Positions 55,361 through 64,000 of a stretch of 64,000 nucleotides of DNA are shown here, in pieces. This DNA is from CAXBGS01 sp963975425. GTDB lineage: Bacteria > Planctomycetota > Planctomycetia > Pirellulales > Pirellulaceae. Location: contig CAXBGS010000010.1 in the NCBI GenBank assembly GCA_963975425.1, positions 186,001 through 250,000 on the forward strand, read 5' to 3'. How positions within the stretch are numbered: the stretch's first letter is position 1; each line of letters begins with the position of its first letter. The notes below the pieces were generated by a model. That model searched no databases and was not told the origin of the DNA. It saw only the letters and a list, made by a program, of their open reading frames with translations. Position numbers and translations under genes: made by a program.

Positions 55361-56356
55361 CTAAGGAACGTTCAATACGATCTTGCCGCCGAGTGCGCCG
55401 GAATCGCCAACGGTGGCGTCTTCCTGCAAGCGATGCGCTTCGGCAGCCTCGTCCAATGCGAATCGTCGAGCGATATTCGCCTGCAACTCGCCGCGTTGAT
55501 GCCACAAATTGATCTCATCAGCGGCGGTGCGCATTTCGCTTGGCGACGCCTTGAACATGACAAAGCCGTGTATCGAACACTCTTTGACGTAAAAAGGCCC
55601 GACGGGAAAAACCGGTCGCGCATCACGACCGGCCATCAGCACCATACGCCCTCGGGGTGCGAGCAAGTCGATGGCCACGTCGAAATCGGGTTCGCGCCGC
55701 GTTTCCCAAAACACATCCACTCCCTCAGGAGCGGCCTGCCGCACCGCATCGGCAATCGACTCTTTCGTGTAATCGATGACGACGTCCGCCCCCAGCGATT
55801 CAGCACGCTGACATTTTTCTGCGGAACCCGCAGTTGCGATCACTCGGGCGCCGGCCGCTTTGGCCATTTGGACCACCATCGCGCCCACGCCCCCGGTGCC
55901 GCCGATCACTAACACGGTTTCGTCCGATTGCAGTCGTGCGTCTCGAAACAGTCCCAAGTGCGCCGTGACGCCAACCAACGCACAAGCGGCCCCCGTCTCG
56001 AACTCGACATCGTCCGGCAACGGATAGCACCAACGCTGGTCTACGTAAATCTGTTCGGCAAACGTTCCTTGTCGCCCGAGCATGCCCTGATTAGTCAACC
56101 AAATACGATCACCGACCTGAACATGCTCGACATGCTCGCCGATAGCCTCGACGACGCCGGCCGCATCACATCCGATGATGTACGGCATCGGCAGATCCAT
56201 CGCGACGGCGCCGCTGCGGATGTAGGTGTCGATGGGGTTGACGGAAACCGCCTTTACGCGGATCAGTGCGTCGTGGACACCGACGATGGGCAGCGGCAAT
56301 TCGCCAACTTCGATGACGTCCGGCGAGCCTGTCTGTTTGATGAATGCAGCTTTCAT
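55361..56356 (-). CDS. NADPH:quinone oxidoreductase (zinc-independent MDR)
   Basis: From the ATG at 56356 (MKAAFIKQTGSPDV) the 331-residue product is a medium-chain dehydrogenase of the quinone-oxidoreductase type: VSVNPIDTYIRSGAV, YIIGCDAAGVVEAIG, LVGVTAHLGLF and VIGGTGGVGAMVVQMAKAAGARVIATAG for NADPH binding. The catalytic zinc Cys/His ligands of alcohol dehydrogenases are absent. It would reduce quinones or other enones; the substrate is unknown. It is convergent with the aminotransferase gene, 17 bp apart at the stops. Confidence 0.87.
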   Translation of the reverse strand: MKAAFIKQTGSPDVIEVGELPLPIVGVHDALIRVKAVSVNPIDTYIRSGAVAMDLPMPYIIGCDAAGVVEAIGEHVEHVQVGDRIWLTNQGMLGRQGTFAEQIYVDQRWCYPLPDDVEFETGAACALVGVTAHLGLFRDARLQSDETVLVIGGTGGVGAMVVQMAKAAGARVIATAGSAEKCQRAESLGADVVIDYTKESIADAVRQAAPEGVDVFWETRREPDFDVAIDLLAPRGRMVLMAGRDARPVFPVGPFYVKECSIHGFVMFKASPSEMRTAADEINLWHQRGELQANIARRFALDEAAEAHRLQEDATVGDSGALGGKIVLNVP

Positions 56357-56629
56357 GCATTCCGTTATCGTATTGGCAGACTCGAATTGCAATGGACAGC
56401 ACGGGTCAACGCCAGCGAGTTCTCAGCGGATCGACCTCATTTGCCCGGATAAGCCGTGAATCAAGCAAACTTGACCATCGAGACGAGGTGAAACAGTACA
56501 GGTGCCCAACGGAGCGGAATATGACCCCGAAAGGCAATGCAGCGGAACGCGGTCTCGAAAGCCTCGAACCACAACTTGCGACGAGCCCGCACGTGCTCAT
56601 TCGCGATTGCCCTCCCACCGGGCACAGCA

Positions 56630-58081
56630 TTATCGCCTTGGGGGACCACCGCCGGATCGCCGGTAACCGCCTCCGCCGGGCGATGGCGGCCCATCGCCCC
56701 AACGACGCGAAGGCGAAAGCTCTCGCAAGATGTCTTTCGGCGACAACAGATCGATCCGCTCGCGCTCCGATGGCTCCAATTCCAAGTATCGGTCCAGTCG
56801 ACTCTCGTCACTTTCGCCCTGATCATAGATTTTACGACGAATCGCCTCGTCTGCCCAAGCTCGAAGCACGAGTGCTTCGTACTGGGGATCGCCAAAGGTC
56901 AGCTCGAAGAATTGATTGTCCAGCACTTCGTCAGGCAACATCAGCTTGATTTGCAGTAGTTCATCATCCGAGACCGGTGGCACATGAATCCCGCCGGACG
57001 GACCTCGACGAAATCGATCCGACCGCCAGTCATCGCGTGAAAGCATGCTGCGGACGACGGCGAACTGAGCCATCTCTTCGCCCATCGCATCGGCCACCCC
57101 GTCCACGATCTTGCGCGTGCTTTCATCGAGATACGGCATCCGCTGATTGGCAAGTCGTTTCAAGACAAACAGAATAGGTTCCATCGCAACGTGTGGATCC
57201 TCGGGCAACATATTGCCGCTCCGACGTGACACCTCTGTCTTGGTAAACTCAATCGCTTTGTTGATCGCTTTCTTACGAGCGATGACATCATCGGTTTGCA
57301 AATCCTCGCGCAAATCGCGAGGCAAAATCTCTTGCCAAACCGAATACGTCTGCATGGTCTTGATCAACGAATCGGGATCGGGCTGAACGGCGACTTCGGC
57401 GGCAGTTTGAAGGACGCGCTGCAGGTCTTTTTCGGACAACCGTTTAAACCGATCCCACCGCGATGCCAATTGCGTCCGGCTCTCGACAGACATTTCGCGG
57501 ATCGCGTCTTCGCGTTCGCGGAGCGGCACCTTGGCGACCGACGTATCCAGATCGACTTGCAAATTTCCGACCGCACGCGCCGAGGCAACCATTTCGTCCC
57601 AGTTGGGATTCGAAGCCAAAGCCCGCATCAGTTGCAAATTACCGCCGATCGCATAGGCATCAAGGTTCTCAGCGATTTCCAAGTCACGCAGCTGGTTTTT
57701 ATAAGCCCGCTCGCGCGTCAGGGAAATTCCGGCCCAAACGACCGACGCGGATAAAACACACGCGGTGGCGATCGCGATCGGCCACTTTGCCGCCGGCATC
57801 CATGACTTGCCGGGCTTTGCTTCGGGCTTGTCCAAGTCGGCGACGACCAGTTCCAAAGTCGATTCAACAAGCTTCTCGCTCGGTTCGACTTCCGGTAAAT
57901 CATCCAACCAGTCCCAACCCGTTTGCAGCGCCCGCAAACGACTGCGGAGCTCGTTGTCGTCCATCAGTCGCTGTTCGACGCTGCTGCGTTCCTCACCGTC
58001 CAGCTCGCCGTCCAAATAAGCAACCAACAGTTCATCGTCCGGATCGAGCGGTCGATCGTCCGAGATGGTATCCACACTCAT
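56630..58081 (-). CDS. Membrane anti-sigma-like factor partnered with an ECF sigma factor
   Basis: This 483-residue protein starts in the stop codon of the sigma gene (ATGA overlap), so the pair is translationally coupled. Its N terminus (DELLVAYLDGELDGEERSSVEQRL, about 16-39) is the anti-sigma-type helical segment, without a His-x3-Cys-x2-Cys zinc motif. A membrane helix follows (WPIAIATACVLSASVVWAGI, 100-119). The 360-residue C-terminal part is probably periplasmic, mostly helical, and ends in a Gly/Pro/Arg-rich tail (GGGGYRRSGGGPPRR). It probably holds the sigma factor at the membrane until an envelope signal releases it. Confidence 0.78.
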   Translation of the reverse strand: MSVDTISDDRPLDPDDELLVAYLDGELDGEERSSVEQRLMDDNELRSRLRALQTGWDWLDDLPEVEPSEKLVESTLELVVADLDKPEAKPGKSWMPAAKWPIAIATACVLSASVVWAGISLTRERAYKNQLRDLEIAENLDAYAIGGNLQLMRALASNPNWDEMVASARAVGNLQVDLDTSVAKVPLREREDAIREMSVESRTQLASRWDRFKRLSEKDLQRVLQTAAEVAVQPDPDSLIKTMQTYSVWQEILPRDLREDLQTDDVIARKKAINKAIEFTKTEVSRRSGNMLPEDPHVAMEPILFVLKRLANQRMPYLDESTRKIVDGVADAMGEEMAQFAVVRSMLSRDDWRSDRFRRGPSGGIHVPPVSDDELLQIKLMLPDEVLDNQFFELTFGDPQYEALVLRAWADEAIRRKIYDQGESDESRLDRYLELEPSERERIDLLSPKDILRELSPSRRWGDGPPSPGGGGYRRSGGGPPRR

Positions 58082-58710
58082 TCGTCGGACTCCTTCGGCA
58101 GGACGCCCGCATCGATATAGGGCTGCAGCACTTCTTTTAAGTTCACTCGCGCACGGCTGAGCAGCGACTTGACCGCCTTTGTACTTAGCTCCATCGCTTC
58201 GGCGATTTCGATGTAGCTCATGTTCTCAAACCGCGACAACATCAGCGCCATTTTCTGGCGTTCACCAAGCGACTCGACGGCGGCACGAACGATTTCGGCG
58301 CGCTCGGTGCCTTCGACCAATCGCGTCGGCATCATTCCGCTGGCATCCAGTGCGGTCGCACTGATGGTTTGCAATCCGCTGGGCGCATCGGATTTTCTCG
58401 GCGCGTCGACTTCGTTGACTTCGCGGCGTCGTCCAAGAGTCCGGGCGGCGTTGCGAGCGACGTTGCCTGCGATCGTGAATAACCACGTCGAAAATTTCGC
58501 CCCCGGCTCGTAGCGCTTACGCGCCCGATACACCCGCAAGAATGTTTCCTGAGCCAAATCCTCGGCCATGTCTCGTCGCGGACCTATTGTGTGCATCAAC
58601 CGGACCAGCCTGGCCTGATACCGCCTAACCAATTCCTCAAAAGCCCCTGCGTCGTCCTCTTTGACGCGCAGCATCAAGCGCACGTCCGGATCGGACTGCT
58701 GATAACGCAT
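58078..58710 (-). CDS. ECF-type RNA polymerase sigma factor
   Basis: The ATG at 58710 is preferred over a TTG at 58734, giving 210 residues. Region 2 has FEELVRRYQARLVRLMHTIG, DMAEDLAQETFLRVYRARKRY and KFSTWLFTIAGNVARNAAR; region 4 has LGERQKMALMLSRFENMSYIEIAEAM and STKAVKSLLSRARVNLKEVL. Both are typical of two-domain ECF sigma factors. The downstream gene encodes its likely membrane anti-sigma factor. Target promoters are unknown. Confidence 0.92.
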   Translation of the reverse strand: MRYQQSDPDVRLMLRVKEDDAGAFEELVRRYQARLVRLMHTIGPRRDMAEDLAQETFLRVYRARKRYEPGAKFSTWLFTIAGNVARNAARTLGRRREVNEVDAPRKSDAPSGLQTISATALDASGMMPTRLVEGTERAEIVRAAVESLGERQKMALMLSRFENMSYIEIAEAMELSTKAVKSLLSRARVNLKEVLQPYIDAGVLPKESDE

Positions 58711-58925
58711 CGCGGTCGATTCACTGACAGCCAAACGGCGATTTCTTCACAAGGGCAAACGAAACTGGTTTCTAGGGCGATACCGGCGAGTCTGTGCACG
58801 GCGTCTCCCGCTGTCACCAATTCTAACTATTTCAAACCGTGGGCGAGACCACTGGTTTCGCGATAACTTCTGAAATTACGGGCAGACTCACACAAGCCCG
58901 GTGGCCACGACCGTCAAAACACGAA

Positions 58926-61088
58926 CTATCGAGCCGCAAAGTCGGTCCGAATCAGAACCCCGTAGACTTCCACGGTTTTCCCATCATCATCCAAGATGGG
59001 CTGACCACGCATGATCAGTTCTTGATAAGCATCGGTTGCACCACGTTGCCGTACACGAATTTCGTAGGCCGCGCCGTCTTTGATGGCTCTCTGGATCGAA
59101 ACGTTCATCTTCGATCGATCCTCGGGGTGAATTTGTTCGATGTATTCTTCGCGCGTCGGCACACCGTCGGCGGGCGACCGACCGGCCAAACGAAACGCCT
59201 CGTCGCTCCACTGCACCTCACCGGTCCGCACGTCGTACGACCACGTCCCGATACCGGCGAGTTCTTGGATTTCTCGCAAACGCTGACGGCTCCGCTTCAG
59301 CTCGTTCTCGGCCTGCTTTCGCGCCGAGATATCGCGGAGCGTTGAAAGCACCATCTCTTCGCCGTTGATGGTCGTTTGCCGACTGCTGATCAGTGCCTCG
59401 ATGCGTCGACCATCACGAGTGATGAACGGTGCTTCGAAGTTTTCAACACGCCCGGTTTCGGTTAACTGCTTGACGAAATCGACACGACGCTGCTCGCAAG
59501 CCCACAAGTTCAAATCACCAAGCTTGGTGCCGACGATATCTTCGTTGGCGAAACCAAACACCTTTTCGAACATCTCGTTCGCTTCGACAATCGTTCCGGA
59601 TTTGGTGTCACCCAACAGCCCGGCTTCGGGCAACTGAGAAAACAATCGCGAATACTTTGACACTCGCTCTTGGCTCGATTGACGTTCATCGCGTTGGCGA
59701 CGAATCCGGGCGGCGGCTTCGGAATCGGATTGGCCTGCCGCATCGTACATCGACAGTGCCAAATCGAAATCGCCTTGCGCCGTCGCCGCACGCGCAAAAT
59801 CCAGATAAAGCTGACTCATCAATGGCTTGGCTCGTGGATTCTCGGGCCACAAATCCAACGACTCTCGCAGCAATGTGTCCGCGACTCGGAAATCCTCGTA
59901 GCGTTTCTCTTCGGTCGATTCCTCCAGTCGCTCGCGGGCGCGTCGCACCAATCGGTTGCTCTGTTCGTGTTGTCGCTGGTCATCCAGTGCGCTGACGAAA
60001 TCGTCGACCGATCCGTAGCGCTGCCGAGGGTCGGTCGCCATGGCCTTCATGGCGATGTCCATCAATTCGCCCTCGACACGCGTCGGTCGAATCTCGTTGT
60101 TGGCGGCCGCATGAATACAGGCCAGCAAACTTTCCCCATAGTGCGGCGGATAACCGGTCAAAACTTGAAATAGAACGGCGCCCAACAGATAAACATCGGT
60201 GTGAAATCCGACGGCTCGGAAGTCACCTGCGGCTAGCTCCGGAGCCATGTATGCGGGCGTCCCGCCGATTGCTGTTTCGGCCGTGATTTTGTTGACCGAG
60301 TCGTCACGCTCGCTGTAACTGATCGCCAGCCCCCAATCGGCCAACAACACTTCGCCGAACTTTCCCAACATCACGTTTTCGGGTTTGATATCCCGATGGA
60401 TCAAACGACGTGAATGAGCGTAGCGTATCGCGTCGGCAACGCTCCGCAGTGTTTGCAAATTCTTGCTAAGCGACATGTCGGCGATCTGTTGATCCCAACT
60501 TGTCCCGTCGATCCGTTTCATCGAATAAAACAGCCCGCCTCGATCATCGACCGACAATTCGTGCAGCGCGATCACATTGGGATGATCCAGTCCGCCGATC
60601 ATGCGCGCCTCGGTCAGAAACCGACTTCGCGAAACCGGATCGCGGGCCAGTTCATCTCGCAAAACTTTGATCGCGACTTCGCGATCAACCGCGCGCTGGT
60701 GAGCCTGATAGACGATCCCGGTCCCGCCGCTGCCAAGTTTACCGACCAACCGGTACTCAGCCGCATCGGTTTTGCCTTCGCCCAGGTTGGCAACCCGTCG
60801 CTGCGGTACAAAACCCTCCGCCGCGACGCCCTGCAACTGTGCCATGGCATCGGCCGAAAGCTCGACCGTCTCATCGGAATCCAATTTCGGCCGCAGTCCA
60901 ATCGCTTGTTCCCAGCCCGGATGTGAAAAGGTCGATGCGTCACCGTCAACGGACAGCGCAACCGTCTTTTCATCCGCAGGCATCACGCCCAGTCGGTCGC
61001 GCAGATCGGAATCGGTGAGAATCGTCTGCAACAGACTGGCCGAGACCTGATCGCGCGTGCCCTTGGTTTCGTTCGCAACGTATTTCAT
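58926..61088 (-). CDS. Serine/threonine protein kinase with two C-terminal PAS domains
   Basis: The 720-residue protein has a kinase domain (about 113-370) with LGSGGTGIVYQAH, VAIKVL (K141), HRDIKPENVML (D233), DWG (251-253, in place of DFG) and GGTPAYMAPELA. After a helical TPR-like linker (about 385-465) come two PAS domains (about 475-590 and 605-718; VEANEMFEKVFGFANEDIVG, LREIQELAGIGTWSYDVRTG, IHPEDRSKMNVSI). No membrane helix is seen, so it is probably cytoplasmic. A PAS module as the C terminus with no histidine kinase or GGDEF output suggests sensing that controls the kinase. It lies just upstream of the ECF sigma gene on the same strand. Confidence 0.88.
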   Translation of the reverse strand: MKYVANETKGTRDQVSASLLQTILTDSDLRDRLGVMPADEKTVALSVDGDASTFSHPGWEQAIGLRPKLDSDETVELSADAMAQLQGVAAEGFVPQRRVANLGEGKTDAAEYRLVGKLGSGGTGIVYQAHQRAVDREVAIKVLRDELARDPVSRSRFLTEARMIGGLDHPNVIALHELSVDDRGGLFYSMKRIDGTSWDQQIADMSLSKNLQTLRSVADAIRYAHSRRLIHRDIKPENVMLGKFGEVLLADWGLAISYSERDDSVNKITAETAIGGTPAYMAPELAAGDFRAVGFHTDVYLLGAVLFQVLTGYPPHYGESLLACIHAAANNEIRPTRVEGELMDIAMKAMATDPRQRYGSVDDFVSALDDQRQHEQSNRLVRRARERLEESTEEKRYEDFRVADTLLRESLDLWPENPRAKPLMSQLYLDFARAATAQGDFDLALSMYDAAGQSDSEAAARIRRQRDERQSSQERVSKYSRLFSQLPEAGLLGDTKSGTIVEANEMFEKVFGFANEDIVGTKLGDLNLWACEQRRVDFVKQLTETGRVENFEAPFITRDGRRIEALISSRQTTINGEEMVLSTLRDISARKQAENELKRSRQRLREIQELAGIGTWSYDVRTGEVQWSDEAFRLAGRSPADGVPTREEYIEQIHPEDRSKMNVSIQRAIKDGAAYEIRVRQRGATDAYQELIMRGQPILDDDGKTVEVYGVLIRTDFAAR

Positions 61089-61156
61089 ATGATGATTCGC
61101 GAGTCAGAAGGTCGCGTTCCTTTTTCCGGACGATCGAGCACGGCACCGACAATCGA

Positions 61157-61220
61157 TTGCTCAGGCGCCGTAATGCTCGGGCGCCGTAATGCTCGGGCGC
61201 CGTAACGCTCGGGCGCTGCA
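61157..61220. repeat. 16-bp tandem repeat between the kinase and uvrA genes
   Basis: Four 16-bp units (61157-61172, 61173-61188, 61189-61204, 61205-61220) share ATGCTCGGGCGCCGTA; the middle two are identical. Degenerate ATTGCTCAGGCG-like copies continue to about 61250. Confidence 0.85.
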
Positions 61221-61286
61221 ATCACTCAGGCATTCGATTGCTCAGGCGTTTGATCGCAATGATCACGTCGGAACCGCATCGGTCGA

Positions 61287-64000
61287 CTAATCGCCTTTCG
61301 TTCGCTGCAAATGATGCTTTAAAAACGAACGAAGCTTTCGGCTGCGTACATGTTTGGCTTCGGTCAAGTTCAATGTTAATCGCACGTGAGCCTGGTCAAT
61401 CATCTCGATCGGCCCGTCCACGTCCATCGGAGGCAGATTTTCCAGGTCAATCGCCTCGCGGGGCCCGGCCAGCGTGACCTTCAGCGATTCCGAAGTCTTC
61501 GTTTCCACTTCGGCCCAGGTATCCTTGCTGCCTTGAGGACGCACATTGACGCGATCGGGTTCGTCAAAGGCCAGGGAGTCATCGCCGGCTACTTTTTGCA
61601 GCAAATCTAACGTCTGATCGGCCAACTCCAGCGGCCACTTGGGACTCTGGCCGTTGGGGAATCCTTTTCCTGTGCTGTGCCAGCGTCGGCCGAGCACTTG
61701 CCATGGCGACTTGGTCACCGCCGGGCCGCTTTCGGCGTCCGCCTGATCGGCTGTACGAGAACCATCGGGTTCGCCTCCAGATTCGCTGACGTCATTGGGT
61801 TTTTCGTCCAAATTCTTGGATTCAGCAGTCGCGGCCTTTCGGCGTTTTGCCTTCGCTTTCGCAGGTGCTTTGCCCTTGGATAATTTCGATGGGGAAGACA
61901 CGCCTTCGATCACATCAGAAATTCCATCGATCGCTGCCGCCTGCTCAAGCGCCTCGGCGAGATACGACGCGGTCTCCGAAATGACACCAGCTTGCTTTTT
62001 CCCACGTTTCTTTTTTCCACGGGCAGGGGCCAGCGCTGCAAGGTCTTCCGGCCGCCCCGCGAATACGAGCTCGCCGCCGTTGATCCCTGCCCCCGGCCCC
62101 ATGTCGATCACCCAATCAGCACACTTGATCACATCCAGGTTGTGTTCGATCACGACGACCGAATTGCCGAGATCAACCAGTCGCTGCAGCACATCGATCA
62201 GTTTAACGATGTCATCGAAATGCAGTCCCGTCGTGGGTTCATCCAGCAAGTACAACGTATTGCCCGTGACCGGACGCGCGAGTTCCGCAGCCAACTTGAC
62301 TCGCTGTGCTTCACCGCCGGACAACGTCGGCGCCGATTGACCTAGCGTGACATAATCCAGCCCGACGTCGCAAAGCGTTTTTAGAATTCTCGCAATCTTG
62401 GGCTGTGCGGCAAACAACTCGGCCGCGTCACCGCACGGCATCGCCAGGACATCGGCAATCGATTGCCCATGAAATTTGATTTCCAAGACGTCTTCGTTGT
62501 ACCGCTTTGAATCGCATTCTTCACACGGCACCCATACGTCGGGCAGGAAATGCATTTCGATCTTTCTTTGACCGCTGCCTTCGCACGTTTCGCATCGTCC
62601 ACCTTGTACGTTAAAGCTGAACGTACGCGGAGTGAACTTTCGCTCGGCCGCTTCCGGGATCATTGCATAGAGCTGGCGTATCAAATCAAAGGCACCGGTG
62701 TAGGTCGCCGGATTGCTGCTGGGCGTATTACCAAGCGGCGACTGATCGACTTGGATAACTTTGTCGATGTAACGAATGCCTTCGATTTTTTCGTGACGCC
62801 CGGGCCGTAGTCGCGCACGATGCAGACGTCGGGCTAACGCCGGATACAGAATGCCATCGATCAGCGAACTCTTGCCGCTACCGCTTGGCCCTGTCACGGC
62901 GGTGAACACGCCCAGCGGAATTTCGACGTCGACTTCTCGCAGGTTGTGCTCGCGCGCGCCAATAACTTTCAAGAAATTCACGTAGGGCTGGCCATTCTTA
63001 CCGACCACGGGTCTACGCGAGGCGGGAATCGCCACCTGCTTGCTGCCATCGACGTAGCCGGCCGTCACCGATTGTTCATAAGGAGTCACGTCCGAGGACG
63101 GACCTTCGGCAACGATTCGTCCGCCGTTCCGCCCCGCGTTGGGACCAAAATCGCACAGGTAGTCGCTGCTGCCAATCACATCGCGATCATGCTCGACCAC
63201 CAGCAACGTGTTCCCCTGGTCTCGCAGCCGATGCAGCGCACCGATCAACCGGTCGTTGTCGCGCGGATGCAAACCGATCGTTGGTTCGTCCAAGACATAC
63301 AACACGCCGCACAAACCACTGCCCAGTTGCGCTGCCAGCCGAATGCGTTGTGCTTCCCCGCCGGACAATGTTGCCGCGCCGCGATGAAGCGTTAGATAAT
63401 CCAACCCGACGTCCAGCAGGAACTTAGTGCGAGATTGAATCTCGCGAAGCAATTCACCAGCGATTTTTTTCTCGCGGCGATCCAGTTTCCAGCGATCGAC
63501 GGTTTCATGCAGCCGGTCCAGAGGCATACGAACGATGTCCGCAATCGTGAGCCCTCGGAAGCGCGACGCCGCCGACTCTTCGCGCAGCCGGGCACCATCG
63601 CATGAGGAACAATCGATCTCGTCGGTATACTTTTCCAGCTTGCCACGCAGGCCGGGCGTCAGACGAGACGCTTCTTCCAGTGCCGGATAAAAGCCTTTGA
63701 ACTGGTACCGGAACAAGACTGCCTTGGAACGGGACTTGGGCGTCGCATCGGACTGCCGTACTTCGATCCAGTTTTCGCCCAATCCATGGAACAGAATCCG
63801 GCGATGTGAAACGGATATTTCATCGAAGGGGACGTCAAGCGGCACGCCGGTCTGTCGCGACAATGCCCGCAGCATCCACATCGAAACGGACTCGTTCACG
63901 TTGGGCCACAACAGCGACGCACCGTCGGCCAGGGTATCTGACGGTGATCGCACCAGCGCCGCCGGGTTCGTGCCGGTCTGCAGCCCCAAACCTTCGCATT
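61287..64000 (-). CDS. uvrA: Excinuclease UvrA, C-terminal part (runs off the window), with extension
   Basis: UvrA is the damage-recognising ABC ATPase of nucleotide excision repair. The visible part starts at the zinc-finger region (frame reads ...CEGLGLQTG at the edge), then carries LSGGEAQRIRLAAQLG and LYVLDEPTIGLHPRDN (first nucleotide-binding domain), VTGPSGSGKSSLIDGILYP (Walker A of the second), a second zinc module (CETCEGSGQRKIEMHFLPD, CEEC), LSGGEAQRVKLAAELA and LYLLDEPTTGL. After the normal UvrA end (about ASYLAEALEQ) come roughly 200 extra residues: a Lys/Ala-rich linker, then a folded-looking domain (WHSTGKGFPNGQSPKWPLEL). The frame stays open to the edge, so the true start lies outside. 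Confidence 0.92.
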   Translation of the reverse strand, partial: CEGLGLQTGTNPAALVRSPSDTLADGASLLWPNVNESVSMWMLRALSRQTGVPLDVPFDEISVSHRRILFHGLGENWIEVRQSDATPKSRSKAVLFRYQFKGFYPALEEASRLTPGLRGKLEKYTDEIDCSSCDGARLREESAASRFRGLTIADIVRMPLDRLHETVDRWKLDRREKKIAGELLREIQSRTKFLLDVGLDYLTLHRGAATLSGGEAQRIRLAAQLGSGLCGVLYVLDEPTIGLHPRDNDRLIGALHRLRDQGNTLLVVEHDRDVIGSSDYLCDFGPNAGRNGGRIVAEGPSSDVTPYEQSVTAGYVDGSKQVAIPASRRPVVGKNGQPYVNFLKVIGAREHNLREVDVEIPLGVFTAVTGPSGSGKSSLIDGILYPALARRLHRARLRPGRHEKIEGIRYIDKVIQVDQSPLGNTPSSNPATYTGAFDLIRQLYAMIPEAAERKFTPRTFSFNVQGGRCETCEGSGQRKIEMHFLPDVWVPCEECDSKRYNEDVLEIKFHGQSIADVLAMPCGDAAELFAAQPKIARILKTLCDVGLDYVTLGQSAPTLSGGEAQRVKLAAELARPVTGNTLYLLDEPTTGLHFDDIVKLIDVLQRLVDLGNSVVVIEHNLDVIKCADWVIDMGPGAGINGGELVFAGRPEDLAALAPARGKKKRGKKQAGVISETASYLAEALEQAAAIDGISDVIEGVSSPSKLSKGKAPAKAKAKRRKAATAESKNLDEKPNDVSESGGEPDGSRTADQADAESGPAVTKSPWQVLGRRWHSTGKGFPNGQSPKWPLELADQTLDLLQKVAGDDSLAFDEPDRVNVRPQGSKDTWAEVETKTSESLKVTLAGPREAIDLENLPPMDVDGPIEMIDQAHVRLTLNLTEAKHVRSRKLRSFLKHHLQRTKGD

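Noticed and set aside
1..64000. tRNA, rRNA or other known structural RNA genes
   Set aside because: The longer gaps were read by eye for tRNA-like T-loop motifs and none fitted; small RNAs without strong motifs could be missed.

Overview
The window looks like chromosomal DNA of a planctomycete, most likely of the Pirellulales/Rhodopirellula kind. The evidence is a PSCyt1/DUF1549/DUF1553 cytochrome-type protein paired with a DUF1501 protein, a giant surface protein with the planctomycete N-terminal motif (LETLEKRQLLAG), a Ser/Thr kinase with PAS domains, a CxxCH-containing secreted protein, and many isolated housekeeping genes on both strands instead of long operons. No rRNA, tRNA, prophage, insertion sequence or CRISPR array was recognised.

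Layout. 0.1-6.3 kb: PIN-TRAM membrane protein, secreted CxxCH protein, acetylxylan-esterase-like hydrolase and VCBS-repeat protein. 6.4-14.9 kb: tilS, RNase Y (rny), rhamnulokinase (rhaB), rsmH overlapping a Tat-exported TIM-barrel protein, and a lone ABC-3 metal permease. 15-24 kb: EF-hand protein, acyl-CoA dehydrogenase homologue, a 1.1-kilo-residue protein of unknown function, and the GDP-fucose genes fcl and gmd. 24-33 kb: GroES-like protein, fliG, yidD, the giant surface protein with thioredoxin-like and cyclophilin domains, an HU-like protein and fliM. 33-38 kb: proA, a YmdB-like phosphodiesterase, scpB, an SDR enzyme and a lipoprotein with a clear terminator. 38.5-43.3 kb: the PSCyt1/DUF1501 pair. 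43.4-54 kb: a long minus-strand envelope block (yajC, fused secDF, M28 peptidase, OmpH/Skp, lpxC, lpxA and a Gfo/Idh oxidoreductase). 54-64 kb: DegT-type aminotransferase, quinone oxidoreductase, an ECF sigma/anti-sigma pair, PAS-containing protein kinase, and a uvrA running off the right edge.

The genes combine into a few themes. Outer-envelope biogenesis is the main one: lipid A first steps, Skp-like chaperone, Sec accessory factors, YidD and GDP-sugar synthesis. Others are export of large surface or calcium-binding proteins, scattered flagellar switch genes, RNA processing (RNase Y, TilS, RsmH) and signalling.

The feature least explained by standard annotation is a set of short tandem repeats. 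At least nine sites carry direct repeats whose unit (about 13 to 50 bp) differs at every site. They sit at gene ends or in intergenic gaps, three of them touching or overlapping a stop codon. Two genes (tilS, scpB) carry in-frame versions of the same thing. No single mobile family explains them.
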